The notes beneath the pieces are model-generated. The model ran no database searches. It saw nothing but the letters and a program-made list of their open reading frames with translations, and was not told the DNA's origin. From contig CAJNOL010000444.1 of assembly GCA_905250125.1 (NCBI GenBank), positions 1 to 64,000 on the forward strand: 64,000 bases of DNA, in the 5' to 3' direction. The stretch comes from Rotaria sordida (taxonomy: Eukaryota > Rotifera > Eurotatoria > Philodinida > Philodinidae). Of the stretch, positions 50,335-61,394 are shown piece by piece (position 1 is the first letter of the stretch; each line of letters starts with the position of its first letter). A program made the translations under genes and the position numbers.

Positions 50335-52262
50335 TCAATGCGAAATGCTTTTTGGATTCAGTAAATTTCGACGAGTGTGCCATCTTTCACAGGAAATGTT
50401 TTGTAGATTTAGCGAAATAAAAATACAGTTTCCCACTACATAAACGCAATTTACGTGAATTGTCAGAACGAAAGAAAAGTTGGGCATTTTTTCTAGCATA
50501 ACATTGTGTACTCAGACGATGTAATAAAATATTCTGTACTTTTCTTACAGAACTCTTTGTGCTCTCCAAAAAGCGAAAAAGTTCCTTATATTAATCTACA
50601 AAATCTTTTGTATAGGAATAGATAATAAAAGATTTTTCCGAAAACCTTTTGGGATGAGTGAGCAGCAAAAGATTTTACATAAAACTTTTTGCGTCGACAT
50701 CATGTCCACAATGTCTCAAGCAAAATATTTCGCTTAAGCGTTAAATGAAAATGATTTCTAACGTACTAAATGCATCGATATTTCATGATTAGAATAATAT
50801 TTTTTGTTATCCATTATTGTCATTAATCATTACAGCTATTAAGAATTTATTGGGATTTTCTATTAAGACTTAGAGTTATGATACCAAGATATTTGGTCCA
50901 GAGAATCGTTGCTTTTACCGCTCCTTAGAATTCTTCTTTGCTCGCTTTTGTGTAACATAGTCGAACATTTAGATCGTATTCCTAACAGGTAAATATGTGT
51001 GTTATCATTGTTTTGAGAGAATGATAACAGTTTTTTTTTGTACACTAACAAGCGACAGTTCAGTGTAAATGTAAGAGGTTTCTTATTAATATCTAGAAAT
51101 AGTAACTTTCTATTTAAATATTGTGTAATTAAAGTAATAATGAGTATAAGATCACCGAATGATGATAACAGAATGAAACATATAGAAGATGCATTTAAAT
51201 ATTTATTAAAATGAACTCATCCTTATGAATATTAGAATAAACATTAGAATTTATATGTAAATGTTTATCAAAAAAACTAAAGAAAATAAACCATTGGCAA
51301 TGCTTAGATTTATTTCTCAATCTTCTTCTTTTTTGAATATATTTTCATCACACAAATAATAAAATAAGTATTTTCAAATAAAAAGTAATATCTCTTAACT
51401 GTTTATCGAAGAAGATGATGATGTTAGAAAAAAAAATTTCATATTTAAATTTATTCAGTTGTTGATGGTGAATCTCTTTGTTTATCCATCACAATAATAA
51501 AGAAATGTCGATGCTGTCACGCTTAACTTAAAATGCAAATAAATTTGTTTCGTTTTGGAAGTCGGACGGAAAAAAATGTGTTTTGAGCACCACAAAAAGA
51601 CTATTTTTACAAAAAACAATAACACATAGATAATAGATTCAATCAAGATCAATTTGAGGGTGAGGGTGGGTAAGAATTTCTGGATGTTACTATCTCAAGA
51701 TAAATCTTTCCGACATTATATTTTTTTTGAACGATTTTTCCTTCTGATTCTAATAGGATATTAGATAAATACTATGAATGTATGTCGAATTGACAAAATT
51801 ATTTCGCTAACAAAACTACGTATTTCATATTTCTAAATCAATGAACGAGAAGATTTCCTTTGAACTCATTTTAATATAGATCGAATACTTTGAATACGAA
51901 TAAGAGCAAAGTCAAGTTCATTGTTATATAGTCAATGGAATAGATAACTATTACATTCGAAGACTTCAAATAGTGGTAATCGAAGTGTTAGACTTTGCAT
52001 CGAACACAGTACACTAATATGGAAATTTCTAGAACAAACTTATTTGTTGGTGAATGCGAAACTAACAGGGAAGGATAAGAATTGAAATGAGATTGAATAA
52101 AATAAACAGAGAGACCGTTTTTTTTTCTCAATTTGTAAAGCGCTACATATTTCTCAAATCCTGTAATAGTTGTAACATCTGCAGATGAAACAATAATATA
52201 TGAAATCTTTACAGTTAATCTAAATAATATTGGTAGAATATTTCTGATTGTCCTAGGAAATG
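50249..52262 (-). repeat. Right arm of ~2 kb inverted repeat
   Basis: The reverse complement of this stretch matches 1-2090, apart from a segment of about 170 bp missing here near 50334. The pairing continues to 52262, where the left arm reaches the window edge, so the true outer limit is unknown. Short frames at 50387-50569 and 50863-51051 are matched by equally short frames in the left arm but are broken differently, so I do not call a gene. Confidence 0.85.
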
Positions 52263-52895
52263 TAGGTGTAGCACTTAATTTCTTTGTATTTGCATAAACT
52301 ATAATAACTGTATATTATATTACAAATCTTTGCTATAATTTGATCAGATTTTTTTTTGTTAAGTTTCTGTTGCACATTGTCTGTTGAATTTCAATTGCGA
52401 AAACAAATCATAGAAATCTTGCACAAATTCAATCCACTTCAATCATCGATACGCAATGTATTAAACATATTTTTAATTATCCATTTCAAATAAAATCATA
52501 AGATGTAACAGATGACATTTTAATTTGATATGAATAATTTTGTTCATTAATTAATCGGCAACTAGTAACTAAAAATAGATCAATAGCAATATATCTTGTA
52601 AAAAGCGATAGTAACATATCTATGACACAATGATTGTGCATATGTCGGTATCGTGCCGTATAGACATGAGCGTAGCTTCACTACCAAAATTACAACACAT
52701 GTTTCGATTGACGTTAGTTTCTTCCTTTCCTGTTCTCTGTTTTTTTACACGATAACACAAAAGAAAAGTCATTTTTTTTCGTTCTGTCTCCACGTGATAA
52801 GTTGTGGTGGAGAGAAAAAGCGATGTCGTTTAGATTGTCTGCTTCATTTTTGTGTTGATGATCGTTCGCAAAGAAAATCTAGTTGTGTGTCTTTA

Positions 52896-54134
52896 ATGTC
52901 TGTCTTTCTATCTACTCTTCGAAAGCAACTCTGTACAATAAATTGTAAAACACTTTTTCTTGATTCTACACAAAGACAGCATCGTTGGTTTGATGTTAGT
53001 CGTACTCTTTCCAAATCATCAACTGAATTACGAAGATCAATGCATCGAGTGGAGACTATTCCTGTTGATTCTCGTGTATTGAATGGTGATATTCATATCT
53101 TAACACCCGATGGTGTTCTTCAAGCCCATTATGGTCCATTTGATCGTGCTGAAATCTGTCGTGAATATAATATTGGACCACGTGATTTGCGAAAGCTCGA
53201 TCCAGATCTTCGTATCAATGTTCCTGCTATTAGTGTTCGTCATGGAAAATTCATTCTATTTTCGTTTCGACGCCATCGAGCTGTTGTTCAACCTCATCGA
53301 AGTGTTTTCTTCGTTCCATCAATTGAAAAAATTCCTTTTGAACCATTTGGAATCAAGAATGTTGCTGAATGGGAAAAGATTACTCATGCTTATCGTCGAA
53401 ATGTTCGATATATTCATCAAGTCTACAATCAACGATATATTACAGAGAGTACAAAATCATTGTCTCATATGCCATTCGAATTACAAATTATGGAAATTAT
53501 CGGAGAATCGATAGCATATGGACTAAAATTAAAAACTCAAGATATTCTCATGGAATTTGAAACAATACGTCAAAGTAGTTATGCTCGAATAAGTATTGAC
53601 AGTCTTCGTGAACTTGGCTTTATTAAAAGTAAAGTCGATAGACATCATCGAAATGCTGATCTTGCACATCAAGCTTGGCTCGATTTACTTTCTTATGACC
53701 AAAATATGATGGGATTGTATTTGACTGAAAATCGACAAAGTGATTCGTCTGATTTAAGCGACGTTGAACTTATACTCGAATCTTGTGCGAAACAGATCGC
53801 TGAAATTTGTCGATTAGTTTATGATCTGAAAGATTCTGTTCAAACTGTTGAAAGTACAACGGGATTTATGCTTGATGCTGTCAGAAATCATCTTCTAGCT
53901 TTCGAAATACGAATCAATATTATTACAATGGGATTTGGTATTGGAGCATTTATAACAGCTATCTATGGAATGAATCTTTATAGTGGAATGGAAGAACATC
54001 CACGTGCATTACTTTATGTTGCTGCTATTTCATCTTGTTTCGCTATTACATCAATTGTTGTAGGAACCTATCGTTTATTCAAATACAGAAGAGTTAAACT
54101 TCATCGTCCGAATCAAAATACATTATCATTGTAA
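52896..54134 (+). CDS. MRS2: MRS2-type mitochondrial magnesium channel
   Basis: MRS2 is a CorA-family channel of the inner mitochondrial membrane that imports Mg2+. The start is taken at the ATG at 52896; the frame is open further upstream but has no ATG there, and the residues after 52896 are rich in Arg, Ser and hydrophobics as in a mitochondrial presequence. The product has 412 residues; human MRS2 has about 443. A regulatory N-terminal alpha/beta region contains YNIGPRDLRKLDP, and a long helical region follows (PFELQIMEIIGES, then EICRLVYDLKDSVQTVE). The first membrane helix ends in the signature YGMNLYSG (GMN at about residues 358-360). A short acidic loop GMEEHP and a second membrane helix ALLYVAAISSCFAITSIVVG follow, then a basic tail. 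It has no introns, unlike most conserved genes here. Confidence 0.9.
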   Translation: MSVFLSTLRKQLCTINCKTLFLDSTQRQHRWFDVSRTLSKSSTELRRSMHRVETIPVDSRVLNGDIHILTPDGVLQAHYGPFDRAEICREYNIGPRDLRKLDPDLRINVPAISVRHGKFILFSFRRHRAVVQPHRSVFFVPSIEKIPFEPFGIKNVAEWEKITHAYRRNVRYIHQVYNQRYITESTKSLSHMPFELQIMEIIGESIAYGLKLKTQDILMEFETIRQSSYARISIDSLRELGFIKSKVDRHHRNADLAHQAWLDLLSYDQNMMGLYLTENRQSDSSDLSDVELILESCAKQIAEICRLVYDLKDSVQTVESTTGFMLDAVRNHLLAFEIRINIITMGFGIGAFITAIYGMNLYSGMEEHPRALLYVAAISSCFAITSIVVGTYRLFKYRRVKLHRPNQNTLSL

Positions 54135-57100
54135 ATTATTGATCTTTAGTATTTTTTTTTCTTCATTGGAAATTAAAGTTGCTTGTAGAAGATTTTTCAG
54201 CGCATTCAGAATGGTTTTGTTTTTCACAATGCTGTACGTTATTGGAGAATGTTCACTGATTGAATCTTTATTCAGATGATTATTTGATTGAGCTTAACAA
54301 CTCTTTTCAGTATAAAAAAGATTGTAACTGTAATGAGTATCGTTTTTTTGCTGGTTCTATAGACTATTAAAAGAACTTCATTCAACCGATACAGATTCCA
54401 AGCCGAAACGAAGACAGAGGAACAATAATATTCTGTTCTTTTCAACTTAGTTCAAATATAGATGAAATAGAAATATATCGAAGATCTACAATGAACTCCT
54501 TCTGAGTATCTCGAAAGAAGATGAACTCTTGAGAAAGTATTTATTTCTATTTGTTTCTAATTAGAGAGTGAAGTGATCAATCAATCATTTCGATAATAAT
54601 CATCTTGATCGATGAAGAGAAGAAGAAACTTCTTCGAAGGTTGGTTTTTTCCTTTGTCAGAAATGTGAGAAGATAAAGAAGATACACTATGTTGTAAGAT
54701 GATTTCAGATTTGATTTCCTTTTGTGAATTCAAATCTCACGCATACAATGGCCAGCTAGTCAGATATACACGGAAATACTCTTTACTATTAATAGGATCT
54801 AATCATTTAAATAAATACATGTATATGTAACCTATCATTTTCTAGAAGGCTACTTGCAAAAATTTTACAGAATATCCCAGCAAAAAGATATGCCAAAGCT
54901 TTAGCCTATATATAAGAAAAGTTTATCAGCTTAGCAAAATAACATAATATTTCACAAGCAAACAATATTAGAAAGACCTTGCTTATCTATAAGATTTTTG
55001 TTAAAAAAATGATTCTAATTCAAATTAAAACAGAATAGAAAACAAATAATTTCTAGCCTGAAAAGTGTCGAAAAACTTTCCGTTCTCTATTGTAAATTCT
55101 ACAGAATGAACAACCATAAACTATGTTATTTGATGATATTTTTATATGGTGAAAAATAATCTTGTTAGTATATACAATCCATCACAATAAATATATTAAT
55201 AAAACTATTTTCAAAATGAAATGATCCGAAAAAAAGACGAAGTTGATTTTTATACACTTATTGAAAACAACTTTTGAAGTTTATTTTAATAATAATTTGT
55301 GTACGAAAACAACTAATGATTTAAGTAGTATTAATAGCAAATAGTTTTTATTTACAAATTGAAAATTATTGGAATGATCAATCAATGTATAAACTTAGTG
55401 AAAATACCCCTAAATGGATTGAATACATGAAAATGAATAAGAGAACTGATTGAAACTAAGATTAAATAAAGTGAACAAATACTTGATCGAAGTTTATGAT
55501 TAAGAGCGAGAAAATATGATATTAAAAGTAGACATATCATTGATAACAATAATAATAATAGCTGATTGTATATAAAAGAGACTTCTATCGAATAGATTAA
55601 ATTTAATTGATGTTCACAGGTGTTCCACACTTTTCAAATAAAGAGAATAAGTCTATTTTATAAAGAAAATATTTTTCAATCTTGGTTCATTAGAAATATT
55701 TTTCAACTCAATTCCAACGAGGGTATGGATGTGGGTATGGATGTGAATCTTCTCTTAGCCTACACTCAAACCCCACAACCACACTCCACACCCACACAGA
55801 AATTTGAAACAGATCAATCAAACCAAGTCCATAGCTGTTGTTTCTTGCCGTGGAACAGAATGAAACTGGCCAGTAAGAAAGTATGAACCAACGTTAAGCT
55901 TCTTTCTATTTTTCTTTAATAGATTATTTGCGAAAAAAAGTTTTAAATGAACTTGAGCATTGGATTCTTCATTCTTGATCAATTTTTATCAAATTTTGTG
56001 AAAGTTCTTCAAAGATCAATATCAGTGTTCTTAGAAATATGTCTCATATTCTTTGAATGAAACTCGCATATGCCTATGGAATTTCTTTTTTGTAGCGTGA
56101 TCTAAACATGAACACTCGAAAAGTTTCATTATATTGAACCAATCCACTCTTGAGAAAACAAAATCTATTTGGAAATGTTTGAAAATCTATGTCTGATAAG
56201 GGTCTGAGTATGGGTGTGTAGGTTGAATTAGATATAGGTGCGAGGAATGTGGATAACTTGGTACAGTACGTGTCTTAATGAAAACTTATTCTCTCATCCA
56301 CAACCTTATACATATCAGTACCACAAATGAAATGAACAAATAGAATTCATTATCTTTAACAAAAGAGTAATTTATATAATTTTGACATATCAGCAGAATG
56401 ATCTTTTGATCTTTTGATCTTTTACAGTTCGACATTTTTATGTGCAATATTTTCCTTTCTAATCATAAGAGAATCAACCGCTAAATATTCAAGTACGTAT
56501 GAAAAAAATGAGTGGGAATTGCTGTGAAATTATTATCATGCCACAGCTAGGTTAAAAATTTGAAAAATCAATGTATTAAATTATGTGCTGACAATGTATG
56601 TTGGAGAAATAGACTGGGAAAGGAAGAACGAATAAAGTCGTACTTGTTGTTAACCCTTTAACGGCCAAATTTTGGATGGTTAAGTTCTATCGGTGCCGAC
56701 GATGCACTCAAATAGACCACGATCTAGATTTTCATCCATGAGGATGTTGATGTTCTTAGATGTGAATAAAAAATTCACATATACATCCACGTCCATACCC
56801 TAGTTTTGCATCAAACCAATGGTACAATAACTACGTGCTGTACAAAGTAAGCAACGAGGCCATTGCAGTATTATCGTTTTTTCTGCCAGAGTCATTGGTC
56901 CTAGTTCATTATAGTTCTGCAATCGAAAACAAAAGTAGTACATATTTGTATCATTGGCCGTGAAAGGGTTAAACATCGCTTCTGTTTTTCGATTTTCATC
57001 AAAGTATTTGAATATCGTTCTTAGAGAATTTTTTAATATTTTCAGCACGATATCCATAACTGTTTTTAAATATTCTATCCATTTTTTCAAATTCAAACTG

Positions 57101-57164
57101 AATACCGTGGATCTTTTTCTTGACCTTTGATAAGGAGACACCGTCTCTTTTATGTTGTACAAAT
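54135..57164. other. Gene-free spacer with a telomere-like tract
   Basis: AT-rich sequence downstream of MRS2. A GT/AC tract lies at 55719-55799, and weaker TGGGTGTG/CATCCAC words occur at 56210-56310 and 56740-56800. The minus-strand frame at 56800-57162 (120 codons) and the plus-strand frame at 55620-55886 have no recognisable domain and probably are not genes. Confidence 0.5.
55719..55799. repeat. Telomere-like GT/AC hairpin tract
   Basis: GGGTATGGATGTGGGTATGG is followed, after TCTTCTCTTAGCC, by a 40-bp AC-rich stretch with ACCCCACAACCACACTCCAC. The TCTTCTCT linker is also present in the tract at 50247-50334, so the tracts share more than base composition. Confidence 0.65.
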
Positions 57165-58580
57165 CATTTATAGAGAGGAAAAATTTTTATTGATACAGGG
57201 ATTTTCTTTTTCATTGTTTTCTTTCTGCGACAAGCTAATTTTTTTACACAAGGGACGCTGAAAATGCTGCTTTAATTTGTGCAGCGAAAATTCGATGAGA
57301 AAATGAAAGATGACGTACTTTGTTGGCTTTCGGTAATTCATTCTTCCCCATCTACAAAGAAAAACAGCACAAAAGTATTACTCAACGAACGTCACGCTGC
57401 ATCAACACATGCTGAGAATCCTGGAAATTTCATAAGACATAATTTTTTTTGTATTTTTGCAAAAGAAGTTTGATTTCCATTGTTCAAAATACATGCAAAA
57501 CTATTTGATGGAGGGTAGATGAAGATAAAAAGAAGATTCTTACCTAAACTCGCCTAAAAACTTATTATTTATTTACTCTTTTGTTCGAAACAGACAGCAG
57601 TGTTCAGAATCAAGACATCTTTGTTCACAAATAATGAAATATCATCCTTAAGAAATTCGAAAAAAATTGTGTCATAGTGTCTGGTGTGTTCAGAGCAAAA
57701 TCTTTGATGTATTCTTTAGATAGTACGGAACAAGTAATATTGATTGACTATGATTTTGAATCGATCAAAGAGCAACAGATCGTTTTTTCAACGATAAATT
57801 GAAATCAAAGATTGACAATATGTTGCTTATATAAATATATATAAATCTTAGTATTTGATGGCCAAATATTTGATATAACAATCAAGTTATAAAGAATTTG
57901 AACAAAGGATGCGTAGTATTTGTTTCAGTCAAGGGTTTAGGTTTTGTCTATCAAGTAAGATGTTAAATATTTACTTTTCAGCTATGTAGATAAAAGAGAG
58001 AGAGAGAGAGAAAAGTAAAGTTGTTATATCTCCGTAGTATGGACGAGAAAAATGCGCATGAAAAAATCATGATATTCACTTCTCTTTCACCAAAGCAGTG
58101 GAGAATTTAAGAACATTCCTATCGACATATTTCATATGCTTTCCTGAAAAGTAAATATAGTCTACGCCTCTCTCTGATTTGAGCTATGGTAAATTTATTA
58201 TATTGACCATCTCTCGCTCTCTCTTTCATCAGCATGTCTTTAAAGAAAATATCCTGCATTGTGCTCAAGAGAAAGGATTTAATTGTGTATAAATGACCGA
58301 AATCATATATGCTATGCATTCGCTGGCAACAGTCTGATCAATATCGGCTATTTAATACAGGTTTGTGAATATAAAATTTTATCAGCATACTAAACGATGT
58401 CGATAGGATGTTTCGAGTCTTTAACCAAAATCAGATATTATAAATCACTCATGATTTCATTCGGTACTGTGAGTCGATACATAATAGGATTTATTCATTA
58501 TGCAGCTCGGTTTGATAATATATATTGAGAGAAATTGAAGAAGTTGTAAAATGATATGATCAATTTTCTAGTTTCGTTCA
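57165..58580 (+). repeat. Diverged direct repeat, copy A (interrupted)
   Basis: Bases 57165-57350 and 58135-58580 align in order with 59545-60290, at about 65-75% identity by eye. Shared words include ATTCGATGAGAAAATGAA versus ATTCGATAAGAAAATGAA, and CTGAAAAGTAAATATA. About 790 bp in the middle of this copy has no counterpart in copy B. It may be an old duplicated non-coding segment or a decayed element. Frames in it are short and not conserved. Confidence 0.6.
57995..58012 (+). repeat. (GA)n microsatellite
   Basis: A GA dinucleotide run in the unmatched middle part of direct-repeat copy A. Confidence 0.9.
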
Positions 58581-58630
58581 ACGAATGATCCTCAAAAAAA
58601 ACAATCTTTGGAAAAACTGTAGCAACACTT

Positions 58631-58656
58631 AATCATCATCATCATCATCATCATCA
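58631..58656 (+). repeat. (ATC)n microsatellite
   Basis: Eight ATC triplets, uninterrupted, in non-coding sequence just after direct-repeat copy A. The stretch from here to 59545 holds AT-rich sequence and an AC-rich patch at about 58910-58965, with no gene. Confidence 0.9.
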
Positions 58657-59544
58657 AGGCATTCAAATTTAAAATCTGATTAGACGTATAAAATAAATTA
58701 AAAAAAGTTTAATCTCAAATTAATTTTCATACTTTTTGATTCATAATTTCACTTCATTTTTAAATATATATTCTTAGTTTTAATTTTAAAATGGATTAAT
58801 TTTATTTAAATCATCTTTAAAGTTTTCTAAATCTTAATAGTTAGAAAAAATCTTTAAAGGTTTTAAAAAATCTAAAATAGTGTAAATATCTATGTAATAA
58901 AAATCGTCAGACGCACTCTCAATCTCACATCCTAAGATGTCCACATTAACACTCACACCTTTTTATATTGTTCTTGTAATCAGTAAGAGTTCTAACTAGA
59001 TAGTGTTGGGAGGTAATTGTCATGAAAGCATCAGTTATGAAATCAAAAAAAAAATATTATTTCACTTTTGAGCATCTGACTTTTTAGTTCAAATCTGCAA
59101 GTTAGTTCATTCAAATAGAATTTTATCTATATTGCAAATGAGTTGACTGACATGTCATAACCAAGATGAAATAGTTGATTGAAACAATGAAAAATTATGA
59201 AAAGAAAAACTCAATTAGGAAACAGATAAAATTGAATAATTTTTATCTATGCTTGCACTTGTCACTTAATGAAAGATTCTCGCTGAAAATTAAACAGAAA
59301 GTATTTTTTTGAAAGCTTGCGAATATAAAATGTTCCCAATCACTTCTTCAATATAGATTGAGTTTATCTTTTTGTGTAACACAAAAGTTAACAGCATAAA
59401 CATATCGATCAATTAATATGGATCAAAGATTTTGCATTTGTTGAACAAAGTAAGATGTGGATAAGGCACAGGAACTGCACTCATATCACACCGTAGTATC
59501 TCTTCTTCCCATTTGACAAGATGACTGTGTCGTTTTTTTGTGTT

Positions 59545-60290
59545 ATAAGGATCATTTATTGAGAGGAAAGAATTTAATTGATGCAAGGATTTATTTATTA
59601 TTGTTCTTTTTGTGGCAAGCCGATGTTATTGTACAAAAAACACTTGAAATGTTACTTTCATGTGCAACACGAAAATTCGATAAGAAAATGAAGAATGACA
59701 CATTTTGTTGACTTTTAGGAATTGAAAAGTATTTCCATTTCTCTCTTTGATATCTGAATCTGAAAAGTAAATATAATCTGTGCATCTTACTCGTTTAAAT
59801 GATATAAAATCTACCATATTTTTATCGTCCTTTTCTTTCATCTGTATCGCTTTAATGGAAACGTTCCGTATTGTACTTCATCACAAGTAACCTAGTTCTA
59901 TATGAACAACTGAAATCATGCATCTAATACATTCATTTTCTTCAATAGCAACAATGTCGTCAATATCAACAATTCTATTCAGGTTTTTTCCTATAACACT
60001 TTATCAATATATTGAATGATGACTAATGTTGTTTCAGCTCTTTCACCGAAAACAGACATCATAAATCATCATTCATGATTCTAATCGGTACTGTAAATTA
60101 ATGCATAATGGTGCTCGTCTATTACGTAGGACGATCTAGTACAATGTATCCATGGAAGCAAGTCAAGTTGTTTTCGAAGTCATAAGAGCCAATGACGATT
60201 TTTCTCAATTGTGCAATCTTTGTCAATTGAAGAAGTAATACAATTACATGAACAACTTTCTAATTTTATCTACTGAATGATACTCAGAAA
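59545..60290 (+). repeat. Diverged direct repeat, copy B
   Basis: The uninterrupted counterpart of 57165-58580. Similarity starts near TTTATTGAGAGGAAAGAA and ends near TACTGAATGATACTCA (copy A: CAACGAATGATCCTCA). No coding sequence is supported. From 60290 to 61000 I see only AT-rich sequence, presumably upstream of the repeat-protein gene. Confidence 0.6.
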
Positions 60291-61266
60291 AGCAAACGTC
60301 GAAATAACTCGAATAACTTTTAATCTGCATCAAGACACTTGAAGACATTATAATCAAAATTGAAAATATAATCAACCGACAATTGTACTCAGTGGAATAT
60401 TGATAGAAATCTTGAACAGAAGACACCTTAGTAACAGAATTTCTTCTTGTTTCATAGTCATAACAATTTTAAAACCGATTTGAAGTACTTTATATAACAT
60501 GCAGAGTTGGTTTTTTTCGTTTCAGATTTATCTCGAAAGGAACATAACCAGCGCATACGACTAATCAACTTTGTTCGAAAATTATAAAGTAAGTAATTCT
60601 AGCAAAAAATGGTGTAGTTCTTCTCTTTTCTCTCAAGTAGTCGCCTTCAAAGATCATAGTAATCAATATTCTACTATATTGAATGATCCGATATCATCTG
60701 AATAATTTAGACTGTATCGATACAGTCATCCAAAATCTTCCGTTTGTCTATGTGTGACGCACTTATTGCAGAGATAGAAGACTTTTGCCGATACAATTTC
60801 CATTACGATAGCAAATATAAAATTTTATTTGTGCTCAAATCTCAGCTTAATAGCTATTAAAGAAATTCTTTTATATTGATTTCTTTTCGCATGTAATGAC
60901 ATCATACTTACAAGGAATTATCCCACCAATGTTTTTTTAAAATTATATTTCACGGTTAAATATAAGTGTGAATGACTTGCGTTATTCAGGATTGAACAAA
61001 ATGAGCGATATCAAAAATGATCACGAATATGATAATGTTAATCACTCAACAGGATACTATGACGATTTGAATTATATTACCGAAGAATACTACGTGGAAA
61101 TCGTCACATCAACATGTCATCTATCTTTAACAGATGTAAGTACATCTAATGGTGGTTTTGACTTAAGTAATAGCTTAGATAAATTTGGTATAAATACACC
61201 ATTGAAATATTTAAAACCTGATCCAACATCATCATGTTTAGAAAATGTAAATGATATTTCAAAAGG

Positions 61267-61276
61267 ACACTTGACT
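61267..61276 (+). repeat. 10-bp target site duplication, left
   Basis: ACACTTGACT, repeated exactly at 61385-61394 on the other side of the 108-bp palindromic element. Confidence 0.9.
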
Positions 61277-61384
61277 AGACATCTGCATCACCATGGTAAC
61301 TGGTCACGACAGCGCTACTATCTATGGCAGAAAGAGTTGCTTGTGGCGCCGTCGTGACCAGTTACCATGGTAATGCAGATGTCT
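61277..61384. mobile_element. 108-bp MITE with 34-bp inverted repeats
   Basis: The ends AGACATCTGCAT plus ACCATGGTAACTGGTCACGAC, 34 bp long, are inverted repeats with one mismatch (position 13). Only 40 bp lie between them. A perfect 10-bp duplication flanks the element, which fits Mutator-like or IS4EU-like elements. The near-identical ends, clean duplication and otherwise open host gene point to a recent insertion. Confidence 0.93.
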
Positions 61385-61394
61385 ACACTTGACT
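61385..61394 (+). repeat. 10-bp target site duplication, right
   Basis: ACACTTGACT, an exact copy of 61267-61276; the host gene reading frame resumes in this copy. Confidence 0.9.

Noticed and set aside
1..52262. Long terminal repeats of one giant element
   Set aside because: The two 2-kb copies are in inverted orientation and enclose several unrelated host genes, so they are not LTRs.
52653..52895. Upstream extension of the MRS2 frame by 81 codons
   Set aside because: It begins without an ATG, and its Cys/Phe-rich sequence does not look like a presequence; the ATG at 52896 is the first in frame that gives a plausible mitochondrial N-terminus.
61296..61378. Splicing out most of the MITE with its internal GT...AG pair
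   Set aside because: The join leaves 35 extra bases, which is not a multiple of three, and runs into a stop at once.
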